This document shows, piece after piece, positions 48,164-56,371 of a DNA stretch of 64,000 nucleotides. A program made the position numbers and the translations under genes. Position 1 is the stretch's first letter. Each line of letters begins with the position of its first letter. The notes below the pieces were generated by a model that worked only from the letters and a program-made list of their open reading frames with translations, was not told the DNA's origin and did no database searches. Origin of the DNA: Microbispora sp. H11081 (GTDB taxonomy: Bacteria > Actinomycetota > Actinomycetes > Streptosporangiales > Streptosporangiaceae); contig NZ_JABBWV010000010.1 in assembly GCF_012999535.1 (NCBI RefSeq), positions 1 to 64,000 of the forward strand, given 5' to 3'.

Positions 48164-49648
48164 TCAGTACGGCCAGCCGGGGACGTTCAGCCGCACGCGG
48201 TAGAGACCGAAGTTGCCGCTGTTCCCGCCGCGGGAGGGCGTTCCCGAGGTGATGTACAGCGTCTGACCGTCGGGGCCCCCGAAGGCGACGTTGGTGGTGT
48301 TGAGCCCGGCGGAGATGGTGCCGAGTTGAACGCCCGACGGCGCGTACACGTGGACCTTGCCGTCGTTGAAGGACGCCTGGTAGAGGTTGCCGGCGCAGTC
48401 GATGGTCGCGCCGTCCGAGCCGTTCAGGGACGCGAAGTCGGCGCGGGCGCCGACGCTGCCGTCGGCGTTGACGGGCCACTTGTAGATCCGGCCGGTGCCG
48501 TTGCCGCCGACGTAGAGCGTCTTGCCGTCGGGAGAGAGCACGATGCCGTTCGGCTCCCGGATGGTGTCGTCGATCAGCGAGACGACACCGTTCTTGACCC
48601 GGAACACGCCCGTGCGGCCGGACATCTGGTCGGGCCGGTTGGCGCGCTGGAAGTCCGGGTCGGTGAAGTAGACGGTGCCGTCGGCGCCGACGGTGAGGTC
48701 ATTGGGTGAGTTGAAGACGCGACCCTGATAGGAGGAGGCGACCACGCCCCGTGTCCGGTCGGGCAGGCGGAAGGAGGAGACGCTGCGCTGGTCGTGCGTC
48801 GCGGCCAGCAGCGTGCCACCGTCGCGGCTGAGGGCCAGACCGTTGCTTCCGGAGCCGGAGATGAAGGTCTCGAAGGTGTTCGGCTCGGTGAACCGCAGCA
48901 CGTCCGCGGGCTGTACGCCTTCCTGTCCGGTGCCGTCACGCATGAGCGACAGCAGCAGCGTCTGGGTGGTGGCGTCCCAGACCGGGCCTTCGAGGAAGTT
49001 GAACCCGTCCCGGATCTTGGTGGCGGTCACCGACGACGACGGCAGCGGGTTGGGGTAGGTCGCGCCCGGCGTGCACGGTCCGACGCCGGGAAGCGGCGTA
49101 CCCGGCGTGGGCGTGACGGACGGCGTCGGGCTCGGCGTGGGACTCGGGCTCGGCGTGGGACTCGGTGTGGGACTCGGGCTCGGCGTGGGACTAGGTGTGG
49201 GGCTCGGGCTCGGTGAGGGGCTGAGGGGGGCGGGGCCGCTGCACATGAAGCCGTTGAGCCAGAAGGTGGTGGGCACGGAGTTGGCGCCGGTGAGGCTCGC
49301 GGTGAATCCCATGCCACCGACCGTGGCGTTGGTGGCGATGGAGCCGTTGTAGGACATGCTGGTCGCGGTCACGTGCGTGCCGGACTGCGTCCAGGTGGCG
49401 TTCCAGCCGGACCCGATCTTCTGGCCGGAGCCGGGGAAGTCGAACTCCAGTTTCCAGCCGTCGACAGGGTCGCCGAGATTGGTGATGGCCACGTCGCCCT
49501 GGAAGCCGCCGCCCCATTGGTTCACGATCGTATAGGTCACCTTGCACCCGGCTGCGGCCGTGGCCGGCGTCGTCGTCATCGCGGCTCCACCGGCGACCAG
49601 CGCGGCGGCCAGCCCGGCGGCCGCGACGGTTGCGAGACTTCGTCTCAT
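48164..49648 (-). CDS. Secreted CBM2 - PSPT linker - SMP-30/gluconolactonase-like protein
   Basis: A 494-residue secreted protein. A signal peptide (about residues 1-33, ending TPATAAA) is followed by a CBM2 cellulose-binding domain ([41 protein letters not shown]), a Pro-Ser-Thr linker of about 45 residues made of PSPTPSPT repeats, and an SMP-30/gluconolactonase beta-propeller ([14 protein letters not shown] [47 protein letters not shown]). The propeller suggests sugar-lactone hydrolysis at polysaccharide surfaces. It starts at ATG 49648 with AAAGGA upstream. Confidence 0.88.
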   Translation of the reverse strand: MRRSLATVAAAGLAAALVAGGAAMTTTPATAAAGCKVTYTIVNQWGGGFQGDVAITNLGDPVDGWKLEFDFPGSGQKIGSGWNATWTQSGTHVTATSMSYNGSIATNATVGGMGFTASLTGANSVPTTFWLNGFMCSGPAPLSPSPSPSPTPSPTPSPSPTPSPTPSPSPTPSPTPSVTPTPGTPLPGVGPCTPGATYPNPLPSSSVTATKIRDGFNFLEGPVWDATTQTLLLSLMRDGTGQEGVQPADVLRFTEPNTFETFISGSGSNGLALSRDGGTLLAATHDQRSVSSFRLPDRTRGVVASSYQGRVFNSPNDLTVGADGTVYFTDPDFQRANRPDQMSGRTGVFRVKNGVVSLIDDTIREPNGIVLSPDGKTLYVGGNGTGRIYKWPVNADGSVGARADFASLNGSDGATIDCAGNLYQASFNDGKVHVYAPSGVQLGTISAGLNTTNVAFGGPDGQTLYITSGTPSRGGNSGNFGLYRVRLNVPGWPY

Positions 49649-49930
49649 CAGGAGTCCTTTCGGGGGGCAGGAGCCAACCGGCACGCGCGCTCTGAAATTA
49701 AGCGACCGAGGAGGCGGTAGCGATCGGTCCCCCGGTACGGCGGTCGCCGGGTAAGACGCGGCCGGCGGTGCGGTGAACGATCGCGGGCCGCGCGGACGGC
49801 CGCCCCGGCCTGGGCGAACGCGGCCGCCCGCCCGACCGGCGAGTCGATCGGCGGCCGAAAGCAACCACGCCGCGGCGCTGAAACGTTCAGCCCGCGCCCC
49901 GGTACGGCCGGCGCCCCGCCGAGTCCGGGG
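49649..49930. other. Promoter region of the CBM2-SMP30 gene, otherwise empty
   Basis: About 280 bases between the start of the secreted protein gene and the repeat at the end of the HAD gene. It contains an AT-richer patch (CTGAAATTAAGCGACC) about 50 bases before the start that may be promoter sequence. I see no gene or RNA. Confidence 0.4.
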
Positions 49931-49978
49931 TCAGCGGGCCGTTCAGTGGGCCGTTCAGTGAGCCGTTCAGTGGGCCGT
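49931..49978. repeat. Four tandem 12-base repeats spanning the HAD stop codon
   Basis: TCAGTGGGCCGT repeats four times (49931-49978) with two substitutions. Each unit contains TCA, the complement of TGA, so every unit carries an in-frame stop of the minus-strand HAD gene (pattern His-stop-Thr-Ala). Confidence 0.9.
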
Positions 49979-50686
49979 ACGGTCGGCCGGGGTGGTGAGG
50001 CGGGCTATGGCGGCGACGACCTCCGACGGGTTGGACAGGCCGGGCAGCACGATGTCGGCGCCCGCCTCGTGCAACTCGGCGGCGGTGGACCGGCCCGACG
50101 CCACCGCGATCATGGCCGCGCCACCGATCTTCGCTGCCTGGACGTCGCGGGTGGAGTCGCCGACGAGCACGGTGTTGCCGGCCGTGAAGGGGACGCCGTA
50201 CCTGGCCTTGGCCCGGCCCTGGGCCACCTGCAGCAGGGTGGCCTTCGGATAGACCTCCTCGCCGTACCCGCCCACCTCGACGTCGATCCACTTGTCCAGC
50301 CCGAACGCCTTGAGCTTGTGCACGGCGTTGCTCTTGATGGTGCCGGTGAGCACCGACTGCACCACGCCGTCGAGGCGGGAGACGGCCTTGAGCGCGTCCT
50401 TGGCTCCGGGCAGCGCACGGCCGTCCTTGGCCAGCCTGCCGCGCCGCTCGGCGAAGCTGACGGCCAGCGCGTCGATGAACCTCGGCAGGTGGTAGTCCTC
50501 GACGGCGATGCCGTTGACGGCCAGGGTCTCGAAGATGATCTCCGAGTCGGGGCGGCCGTGCGCCGGTGCGAGCTTCACCAGCGGCCGCCCTGTCACCAGC
50601 CGGAACGCGTCCGCGTAGGCGTCACGGGTGACGATGGCGACGTCGACGAGCGTGAGGTCGACGTTCCAGAGAACGAGGCGGTTGAT
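49967..50686 (-). CDS. HAD-like protein with non-canonical ATC start and altered nucleophile
   Basis: A 239-residue haloacid-dehalogenase-fold protein, if it starts at ATC (50686-50684). GGAGG lies five bases before this ATC, a stop codon is just upstream in frame, and no ATG, GTG or TTG exists before codon 31. Starting at the first GTG (50596) would remove motif I. Motif I reads LWNVDLTLVD: the nucleophile Asp of DxDxT is Asn. Motifs II-IV are present (SVLTGTIKSN, and LVGDSTRDVQAA). It may be a catalytically altered HAD. It lies downstream of the 25-base inverted-repeat region. Confidence 0.7.
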   Translation of the reverse strand: MNRLVLWNVDLTLVDVAIVTRDAYADAFRLVTGRPLVKLAPAHGRPDSEIIFETLAVNGIAVEDYHLPRFIDALAVSFAERRGRLAKDGRALPGAKDALKAVSRLDGVVQSVLTGTIKSNAVHKLKAFGLDKWIDVEVGGYGEEVYPKATLLQVAQGRAKARYGVPFTAGNTVLVGDSTRDVQAAKIGGAAMIAVASGRSTAAELHEAGADIVLPGLSNPSEVVAAIARLTTPADRTAH

Positions 50687-50738
50687 CGCGGCCTCCGTGG
50701 GGGTGCGTTAAGAATCGCCCCCAGCGTACGACCCCTTC

Positions 50739-51037
50739 GGCCGTGATCTTGTAGTTTGTCGCAGCGGGGTATGGCGACCTGGCCACATCCCGTTCGTGAT
50801 CTTGCAGTTTGTCGCACGTAGGGCCGCCCACCTGCCCCTCCACACTCTGTGATCTTGCACTGACCTCGCCAGAGCGGCCGCCGAGCAGGACATGCACGGT
50901 CCGTGATCACGCTATTGCATGATCACGGAGGACGTAGCCGCAGCTCAACGGCACACAAGGGCGCGACAGTGCATGATCACGAAAGAGAGCTGCCCAGCTC
51001 AGGCCGGGTGTCTGCGACAAACTACAAGATCACGGCC
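50739..51037. repeat. Intergenic repeat block with perfect 25-base terminal inverted repeats
   Basis: The 25 bases at 50739-50763 recur exactly, inverted, at 51013-51037. Direct, shorter copies of the same word (GTGATCTTGYAGTTTGTCGC) lie at 50795-50816 and partially at 50848-50859, and a CCGTGATCA/TGATCACGG pair lies at 50901-50928. No gene is seen inside. The block looks like a small non-autonomous element or a multi-copy regulatory/REP-like region between two HAD genes. Confidence 0.75.
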
Positions 51038-51053
51038 CGGGGGGGTGGGGGGG

Positions 51054-51686
51054 TTAGACGAGGTCGAGGGCGTTGGCGAGTGAGTCCACCACGGGCACCC
51101 CGACGCCTTCCAGCTCCGACCGTCTGGTCATGCCGCCGGTGTAGAGGATCGCGCGGGCGCCGACGTGCATGGCCGCGTGCGCGTCGTCCACGCTGTCACC
51201 GATGACGACGACCTTCGCCGAGTCGATACCGAGCGCGCGCAGGTGCTCGACCATGTGCTCGGCCTTGTGGCCACCGGTCGCCGAGCGCGAGCCGTCGATA
51301 CGGGTGAAGTGCCCGTCGATGCCGAACTCGCCGGTCTTGCGGACCAGCCTCTCGTGGCCCCACATGGACAGCAGCGACTGCGAGCGGCCCGCCTCCTCCC
51401 AAGCGCGCAGGCTCGACAGCGCGCCCTCCGCGAGGCTGCACGCGTCCATCAGCCGGTGGTAGTGGTCGTGGAAGCCCGCGTCGAGCATCTCCCATTCGCC
51501 CTCCCTGAGCGGCCGGCCGAGCATGCGCTCGTACGCCACCCAGATGGGGCGGGTGTACACCTCACGGAAGCCGTCCGCGTCGTACGGTCCGAGGCCGTAC
51601 TCCTGGAAGAGCTCGTTGGTGGCGCCGACGACGGCGTCGATGTCGTGGAAGAGGGTCCCGTTCCAGTCCCAAACAATGTGTGTCAT
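51054..51686 (-). CDS. HAD-family hydrolase (phosphoglycolate-phosphatase-like)
   Basis: A 210-residue HAD protein. Motif I is VWDWNGTLFHD (nucleophile Asp present, DxNGT), motif II LLSMWGHERL, the motif III lysine is in GGHKAEHMV, and motif IV is VVVIGDSVDDAHAA. A helical cap (residues about 15-90) follows motif I. The ATG at 51686 is preferred over upstream ATGs because GGGAG lies ten bases before it. It is the second of three HAD genes within 3 kb, all on the same strand but of different subgroups. The substrate is unknown. Confidence 0.85.
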   Translation of the reverse strand: MTHIVWDWNGTLFHDIDAVVGATNELFQEYGLGPYDADGFREVYTRPIWVAYERMLGRPLREGEWEMLDAGFHDHYHRLMDACSLAEGALSSLRAWEEAGRSQSLLSMWGHERLVRKTGEFGIDGHFTRIDGSRSATGGHKAEHMVEHLRALGIDSAKVVVIGDSVDDAHAAMHVGARAILYTGGMTRRSELEGVGVPVVDSLANALDLV

Positions 51687-51737
51687 CGTGTCTCCCAGCT
51701 TAGACGCCGGGTGTGACATTTCCATGAACGCCAAGGG

Positions 51738-52244
51738 TCAGGTGAGCAGATCCGGGATCTCCTGAGTGGCGTACCACAGCAGTTCGTGGTCCTCCGCGCC
51801 GTCCACGACGAACCGCGCGTCGTCGTCCCCGCGGTCGGCCGCCGGCAGCGCCGCGATCGCCGCCTCCACGTCGGACCGCGCGCCGGTGTCGTCCACGTGC
51901 ACCGAGGCGACCAGCCGCAGCGGGACCGGCTCCAGCACCCGCACCCGGGCCCGCTCCTCCAGCTCGGCGCCGGTCTTCACGCTCTCGTCGGGCACCTCGG
52001 CCGCGATCACCACCCGCCGCGCGGCCACCTCGACGCCGTCCGTACGGTCGGCCGCCAGCATGCGCAGGGAGGCCCTGGCCGCCTCGGTCAGCGCGACGTA
52101 CTCCAGCTCCTCGGTGTCCCCCGAGACGTACCACTCGATCAACGCGGGGGTGACCGCGAATCCGGTCAGCGGGGCCGGTCCCAGCTCTCCCGCGGCGACG
52201 ACTCGCGCCAGGGCGGGAATCGTGGACGGCAGATACACACGCAT
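51738..52244 (-). CDS. DUF6912 family protein
   Basis: A 168-residue actinobacterial protein beginning MRVYLPSTIPALARVVAAGE, with TPALIEWYVSGDTEELEYVA and a C-terminal LLWYATQEIPDLL. It matches the conserved DUF6912 family of unknown function. No catalytic motif, signal peptide or membrane helix is visible; it is acidic and rich in Ala and Val. It lies between two HAD genes, 51 bases from one and 45 from the other, on the same strand, and may be cotranscribed with them. Confidence 0.75.
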   Translation of the reverse strand: MRVYLPSTIPALARVVAAGELGPAPLTGFAVTPALIEWYVSGDTEELEYVALTEAARASLRMLAADRTDGVEVAARRVVIAAEVPDESVKTGAELEERARVRVLEPVPLRLVASVHVDDTGARSDVEAAIAALPAADRGDDDARFVVDGAEDHELLWYATQEIPDLLT

Positions 52245-52289
52245 GCGTTCCTCGTGAAGATCTCGGTGTGAAGATGCGGACGGGCGAAG

Positions 52290-52961
52290 CTACAGACGGG
52301 CGGTGCCGGTCTCGCGCAGCGGCAGGCCGAACAGGCGCTCCAGCTCGGCGATGGTCGCCGCGGGCTCGTTGTGGTGGACGCCGACCAGGCCGATCGCGCG
52401 GGCCGCCACGATGTTCGCCTCGATGTCGTCGACGAACACGCACTGCCCCGGCTCCAGCCCCAGCAGGCCGAGCGCGTGCCGGAAGATCCGCTCCTCGGGC
52501 TTGCGCATGCCGACCTCGCCCGAGATGACGACCGCGTCGAAGACGGCCTCCCAGCCCTCACGCGTGTAGTGGTCGCCCCACGAGTTGGACACCAGACAGG
52601 TGCTGTGACCGGCCGCGCGGGCCAGGCGCAGCATCTCGTTCATCTCCTCGACCGGCCGGAACCCGGCGAACATCCGGACCAGCAGGCCGTCGGCCTCAGG
52701 CGGCCCGCCGTCGAGGGTGACCAGCCGGGCCGCGAGGTCGCGCTCGAACTCGAGGACCGGGATCTCGCCCCGCTCCAGCGCGTGGATCGGGTTCTCCGCG
52801 CCGGGCTCGGCACCCGCCCGGTACGCCTGCGCGACCAGGGCGCGCATCACCTCCCGGTAGTGCCGGGGGTCGATGCGGTCCGCCTCGATCCACTCCGCGA
52901 TGGACTCGGCGAGGCTCGTCGTCAGAACCCCGCCCCAGTCGATCAGCACACCCTTGAGCAC
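52290..52961 (-). CDS. HAD-family hydrolase (epoxide-hydrolase-N-terminal-like)
   Basis: A 223-residue HAD protein: motif I LKGVLIDWGGVLTT (nucleophile Asp present, typical DxGGVL of the X-subgroup), motif II CLVSNSWGDHY, motif III GMRKPEERIF and motif IV CVFVDDIEANI. This resembles sHAD and the N-terminal phosphatase of epoxide hydrolases. It is the third HAD gene in a row. Start ATG 52961. The substrate is unknown; the neighbours (DUF6912, other HADs) give no pathway clue. Confidence 0.87.
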   Translation of the reverse strand: MLKGVLIDWGGVLTTSLAESIAEWIEADRIDPRHYREVMRALVAQAYRAGAEPGAENPIHALERGEIPVLEFERDLAARLVTLDGGPPEADGLLVRMFAGFRPVEEMNEMLRLARAAGHSTCLVSNSWGDHYTREGWEAVFDAVVISGEVGMRKPEERIFRHALGLLGLEPGQCVFVDDIEANIVAARAIGLVGVHHNEPAATIAELERLFGLPLRETGTARL

Positions 52962-53016
52962 TGCGCCTCCCAGCCGACGTGCCTCAAATACTAGGCCGCC
53001 CGGTCCGCCCGCCCGC

Positions 53017-54327
53017 TCATTCTGCGGCCGCGAAGACGCGTTCCGCGACCTTGAGGTGCGCGGCGGACCGCAACGCGCCGGGGTCGGTCCGGATCGGGCC
53101 GAAGAGCCCGCGTCTGTCCTTGAGCCGCAGGATCCGCAGCACCGACTCGTCGAGCCTGCGCTCGGAGATCCGTCCCGACTTCACCGCGGCCAGTACGGCG
53201 TCGTACGCCTTGGGCAGGTTCGGCGGCATGAGGAGGATGTCGGCGCCGGCGAGGACGGCCCGTACGGCGACCTCGGCGTCGCCGTACTTCTCCCGCACCC
53301 CGGCCATGTCGAGCGCGTCGGTGCTGATCACTCCGTCGAAACCGAGTTCCTCGCGCAGCAGGCCGGTGAGAAGGCGCCGGGACAGCGTCGCGGGGTCGCC
53401 CGAGGGGTCCAGCTTCGGCATCACCACGTGCGCCGACATGATCGCGTCGACGCCGTGCTCGATGGCCGCGCGGAACGGCGGCGCGTCCAGCGTCCGCCAC
53501 TGCTTCTTCGAGTGCGTGATGACCGGCAGGCCCGTGTGGCTGTCGGTCGAGGTGTCCCCGTGGCCGGGGAAGTGCTTGGCGACCGATGCCACGCCCGCCG
53601 CGTGAAAGCCGTCGACGGCCGCCCCGACCATCGCGGCCACCTTCTTCGGGTCGGAGCCGTACGCGCGGGGGCCGATGACGGGGTTGCGGGGGTTGACGTT
53701 GACGTCGGCGACCGGCGCGAAGTCGAGCGAGATGCCGAGGTCGCGCAGTTCCTCACCGGTCACCCTGGCGACGTCGCGCGCGTACGCCGTCTTGCCTGTG
53801 GCGCCGATCTGCGACGCGCCGGGAAGCTTGGTGATGATCGGCTTGAGCCGGGAGACGATGCCGTTCTCCTGGTCCACGCCGATCATCAGCGGCGCCCCGC
53901 CCGACCTGACCGCCGCCTCGCGCAGGCCCGTGGTGAGCGCGGCGACCTGGTCCGCGCCGGAGACGTTGCCCGCCCAGTCGAACAGGATCACCCCGCCAGG
54001 GCGGAACCTCTCCACCACCTGCGCCGGCGTGGCCACGCCGTACCGCGCCGTGTTCTCCTTGCTCGCCGCCCCGGCCTTCGGGCCCCAGATCACGATGGTG
54101 AACAACTGCGCGACCTTGTCCCGCAGGCTCATCGCCGCGAGCGTCCGTTCGGCCCGGCCGCCGGAAGGCCGGGCCGTGGGCGACGGCGAGCCGGCCCCGG
54201 ACGGAGACGCCGCCGGCGCGGACGACGACGCTGACGACGACACCGGTGACACGGCCGCGGGGCTCACGGACGAGCACCCGGCCGCGAGAAGGGCGAGCAT
54301 GACGACGCCATGTCTGATCCGTGGCAC
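53017..54327 (-). CDS. Glycoside hydrolase family 3 lipoprotein (NagZ-like beta-N-acetylhexosaminidase)
   Basis: A 436-residue GH3 enzyme. The N-terminus (VPRIRHGVVMLALLAAGC) is a lipoprotein signal with lipobox LAAGC at about residue 18, followed by a Ser/Pro/Ala-rich linker of some 45 residues. The catalytic domain has MIGVDQENGIV, FAPVADVNVNPRNPVIGPR, AKHFPGHGDTSTDSH (the NagZ KHFPGHG motif with the acid/base His) and FDGVISTDALDMAGV (nucleophile Asp). It probably releases GlcNAc from cell-wall or chitin fragments outside the cell, feeding the adjacent GlcNAc-type PTS. Start GTG 54327. Confidence 0.88.
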   Translation of the reverse strand: MPRIRHGVVMLALLAAGCSSVSPAAVSPVSSSASSSAPAASPSGAGSPSPTARPSGGRAERTLAAMSLRDKVAQLFTIVIWGPKAGAASKENTARYGVATPAQVVERFRPGGVILFDWAGNVSGADQVAALTTGLREAAVRSGGAPLMIGVDQENGIVSRLKPIITKLPGASQIGATGKTAYARDVARVTGEELRDLGISLDFAPVADVNVNPRNPVIGPRAYGSDPKKVAAMVGAAVDGFHAAGVASVAKHFPGHGDTSTDSHTGLPVITHSKKQWRTLDAPPFRAAIEHGVDAIMSAHVVMPKLDPSGDPATLSRRLLTGLLREELGFDGVISTDALDMAGVREKYGDAEVAVRAVLAGADILLMPPNLPKAYDAVLAAVKSGRISERRLDESVLRILRLKDRRGLFGPIRTDPGALRSAAHLKVAERVFAAAE

Positions 54328-54385
54328 GTTCTTTACCGTATCCGTGCCGCGGGGGCGACCGGGCCTCGAACCGGCATGCCGGGGG

Positions 54386-56077
54386 TCAGAGCCCGAGCGC
54401 GTCCAGCCCCGGCAACTCCACCCGGGCGGCGGCCTTGGCGGCCCCCGCCGAGGTGGCCGAGCGCGCCGCGACGGCGGCGGCACGGCACTGCGCGAGCGTG
54501 TGACGCGCCAGAGCCGCGCGCACCCAGGGCAGCGCCGACGCGCCCATGGACAGCGAGGTGACCCCCATGCCGACGAGCACGCAGGCGAGCGCGGGATCGG
54601 CCGCGGCCTCGCCGCAGACCCCGCAGCCCTTGCCCGCCGCCGAGGCCGCGGAGGCCGCCGTCGCGACCAGGTCGAGTACGGCCGGATGCCACGGGTCCTG
54701 CAGCCCGGCGACGGCGCTGACCTGGCGGTCGGCCGCGAGCGCGTACTGCGTGAGGTCGTTGGTCCCGATCGAGAAGAAGTCGACGACCCCGATGAGGTCC
54801 GCAGCCCGCAGCGCCGCCGACGGCACCTCGATCATGATGCCCGCGACGCCGAGCCCCGCCGTACGGCAGGCCGCCGCGAACCACTCGGCCTCCTCCACGG
54901 TGGCGACCATCGGCGCCATCACCTGGACCTCGGCGGAGACGCCCGCCGCGGCCCCGGCCAGCGCGTTCAGCTGGGCGGTCATGATCTCCGGATACCGGCG
55001 GAACACGCGCAGGCCGCGCTCGCCGAGCGCCGGGTTCGGCTCCTCTTCCGGGGGCGGCAGGAACGCCAGCGGCTTGTCGGCGCCGGAGTCGAGCGTGCGC
55101 ACCACCACGCGGCCGTGCGGGAACGCCTCGAACACCCTCCGGTAGGCCTCCTCCTGCTCGCTTCCCGACGGCGGGGTCTCGCGGTCGAGGAAGAGGAACT
55201 CGGTGCGGTAGAGGCCGACGCCCTCGGCGCCGTTGGCCAGCGCGCTGTCCAGGTCGCGGGGGCCGCCGATGTTGGCGAGCAGGGGCACGGGGTGGCCATC
55301 GGCGGTCGCGCCGGGGCCGGTGGCCGCCGACAGCGCCGCGCGCCGCGCCTCGTCGGCGGCGCGCGCCTCGGCCACGCGGGCCGGGTCGGGCGCGAGCAGC
55401 ACCTGGCCTGACGCGCCGTCGACGAGCACGGGGGTGCCGGGGGCGATGTCGGTCGCGCCGGCGCAGCCCACGACGGCGGGCACTCCCATCGACCGGGCGA
55501 GGATCGCCGTGTGGCTGGTCGGCCCGCCCCGCTCGGTGACGAACGCGGCGACCACGTCCTTCGACAGCAGCGCGGTGTCGGCCGGGGCGAGGTCCTTGGC
55601 GACGAGCACGAACGGCTCGGCGGCCCCGGCCGGCACCCCGGGCATGGGCAGGCCGGTGAGCACGGCGATCACCCGGTCGCGGATGTCGTCGAGGTCGGCC
55701 ACGCGCTCCGCCAGGTAGCCGCCAGCCGCCGCGAGCAGGTCCCGATACCCCCCGAACGCGTCGAAGACGGCGCGCGGGGCGGCCACGCCCCGGTCGATGA
55801 GCTCGCCGACCTTCATGGCGAGGCTCGGGTCGCGGGCCATCAACGCCTGCGCGCCCAGCACCTCCTGGGCGTCGCCGCCCGCCCTGGCGCCCCGCGCCTC
55901 CAGGTCGGCGGCCACTTCCTCGACCGCCCGCGCGGCGCGGGCCCGTTCCGCGGCGGCGTCGCCGTCGTGGCGCGCGTCCTTGTCGGGCTCGGGGATCTCA
56001 CCGGCGAGCACATGGGCCGGGCCGTACCCGACTCCGGGGCTGACCCCCGTCCCAGCCGTCTTCCGCTGTCCGTCCAC
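54386..56077 (-). CDS. ptsI: PTS enzyme I
   Basis: A 563-residue EI with His189 in GGPTSHTAILARSMGVPAVV, then GVGLYRTEFLFLDRE, VRTLDSGADKPLAFL, GERGLRVFRRYPEIM, FFSIGTNDLTQYALAADRQ and the Cys in GKGCGVCGEAAADP. It starts at GTG 56077, five bases after the HPr stop. With HPr, EIIA, EIIB and EIIC encoded in the same locus, this is the general EI of the N-acetylglucosamine-type PTS. It differs clearly from the EI paralogue at 12.1 kb. Confidence 0.93.
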   Translation of the reverse strand: MDGQRKTAGTGVSPGVGYGPAHVLAGEIPEPDKDARHDGDAAAERARAARAVEEVAADLEARGARAGGDAQEVLGAQALMARDPSLAMKVGELIDRGVAAPRAVFDAFGGYRDLLAAAGGYLAERVADLDDIRDRVIAVLTGLPMPGVPAGAAEPFVLVAKDLAPADTALLSKDVVAAFVTERGGPTSHTAILARSMGVPAVVGCAGATDIAPGTPVLVDGASGQVLLAPDPARVAEARAADEARRAALSAATGPGATADGHPVPLLANIGGPRDLDSALANGAEGVGLYRTEFLFLDRETPPSGSEQEEAYRRVFEAFPHGRVVVRTLDSGADKPLAFLPPPEEEPNPALGERGLRVFRRYPEIMTAQLNALAGAAAGVSAEVQVMAPMVATVEEAEWFAAACRTAGLGVAGIMIEVPSAALRAADLIGVVDFFSIGTNDLTQYALAADRQVSAVAGLQDPWHPAVLDLVATAASAASAAGKGCGVCGEAAADPALACVLVGMGVTSLSMGASALPWVRAALARHTLAQCRAAAVAARSATSAGAAKAAARVELPGLDALGL

Positions 56078-56082
56078 CGGCG

Positions 56083-56340
56083 TCAGGAGGCCGCGGCGAT
56101 CTGGGCGAGCTCGTCGAGCAGCCCTTCCGCGCCGTCGCCGTCCGCGCTGATGACGATCGACTCCCCCTGCCGTACGTCGAGCGCGAGCACCGACAGGATG
56201 CTCTTGGCGTTCACCGGCGTGCCGCCCGCCTTCGCGACGGTGACGTCGTAGGGCGCCTTCGCCGCGGTCTGTACGAACATCGCCGCCGGCCGGGCGTGCA
56301 GACCGACCTCCGAGGTGACGCTGACTGTGCGTTCGGCCAC
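56083..56340 (-). CDS. ptsH: HPr phosphocarrier protein
   Basis: An 85-residue HPr with phosphorylatable His15 (EVGLHARPAA) and Ser47 at the usual regulatory position (NAKSILSVLAL). It passes phosphate from EI to EIIA. It precedes ptsI by five bases. A palindrome with a DasR-type GGTCTAGACC core lies 15 bases upstream of its start, overlapping the stop of the HAD gene, so it may have its own DasR-controlled promoter. Confidence 0.94.
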   Translation of the reverse strand: MAERTVSVTSEVGLHARPAAMFVQTAAKAPYDVTVAKAGGTPVNAKSILSVLALDVRQGESIVISADGDGAEGLLDELAQIAAAS

Positions 56341-56355
56341 GTTTCTTCCTCCCTG

Positions 56356-56371
56356 GGCGGTCTAGACCGCC
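56356..56371. promoter_or_regulatory. dre: dre-like DasR operator before ptsH
   Basis: GGCGGTCTAGACCGCC, a perfect 16-base palindrome with the GGTCTAGACC core of the DasR responsive element (consensus ASTGGTCTAGACCAST). It overlaps the stop codon of the HAD gene (56364-56362). Confidence 0.7.

Noticed and set aside
49071..49352. Gly/Val/Leu-rich plus-strand frame (VGLGVGLG repeats)
   Set aside because: It is the antisense reading of the Pro-Ser-Thr linker of the secreted CBM2 protein.
50901..50928. CCGTGATCA...TGATCACGG inverted repeat as a terminator
   Set aside because: There is no T-run and the same word belongs to a repeat family in this block; I treat it as part of the repeat instead.
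50739..51037. CRISPR-like array
   Set aside because: The copies have different lengths, orientation and spacing, and no cas gene is near.
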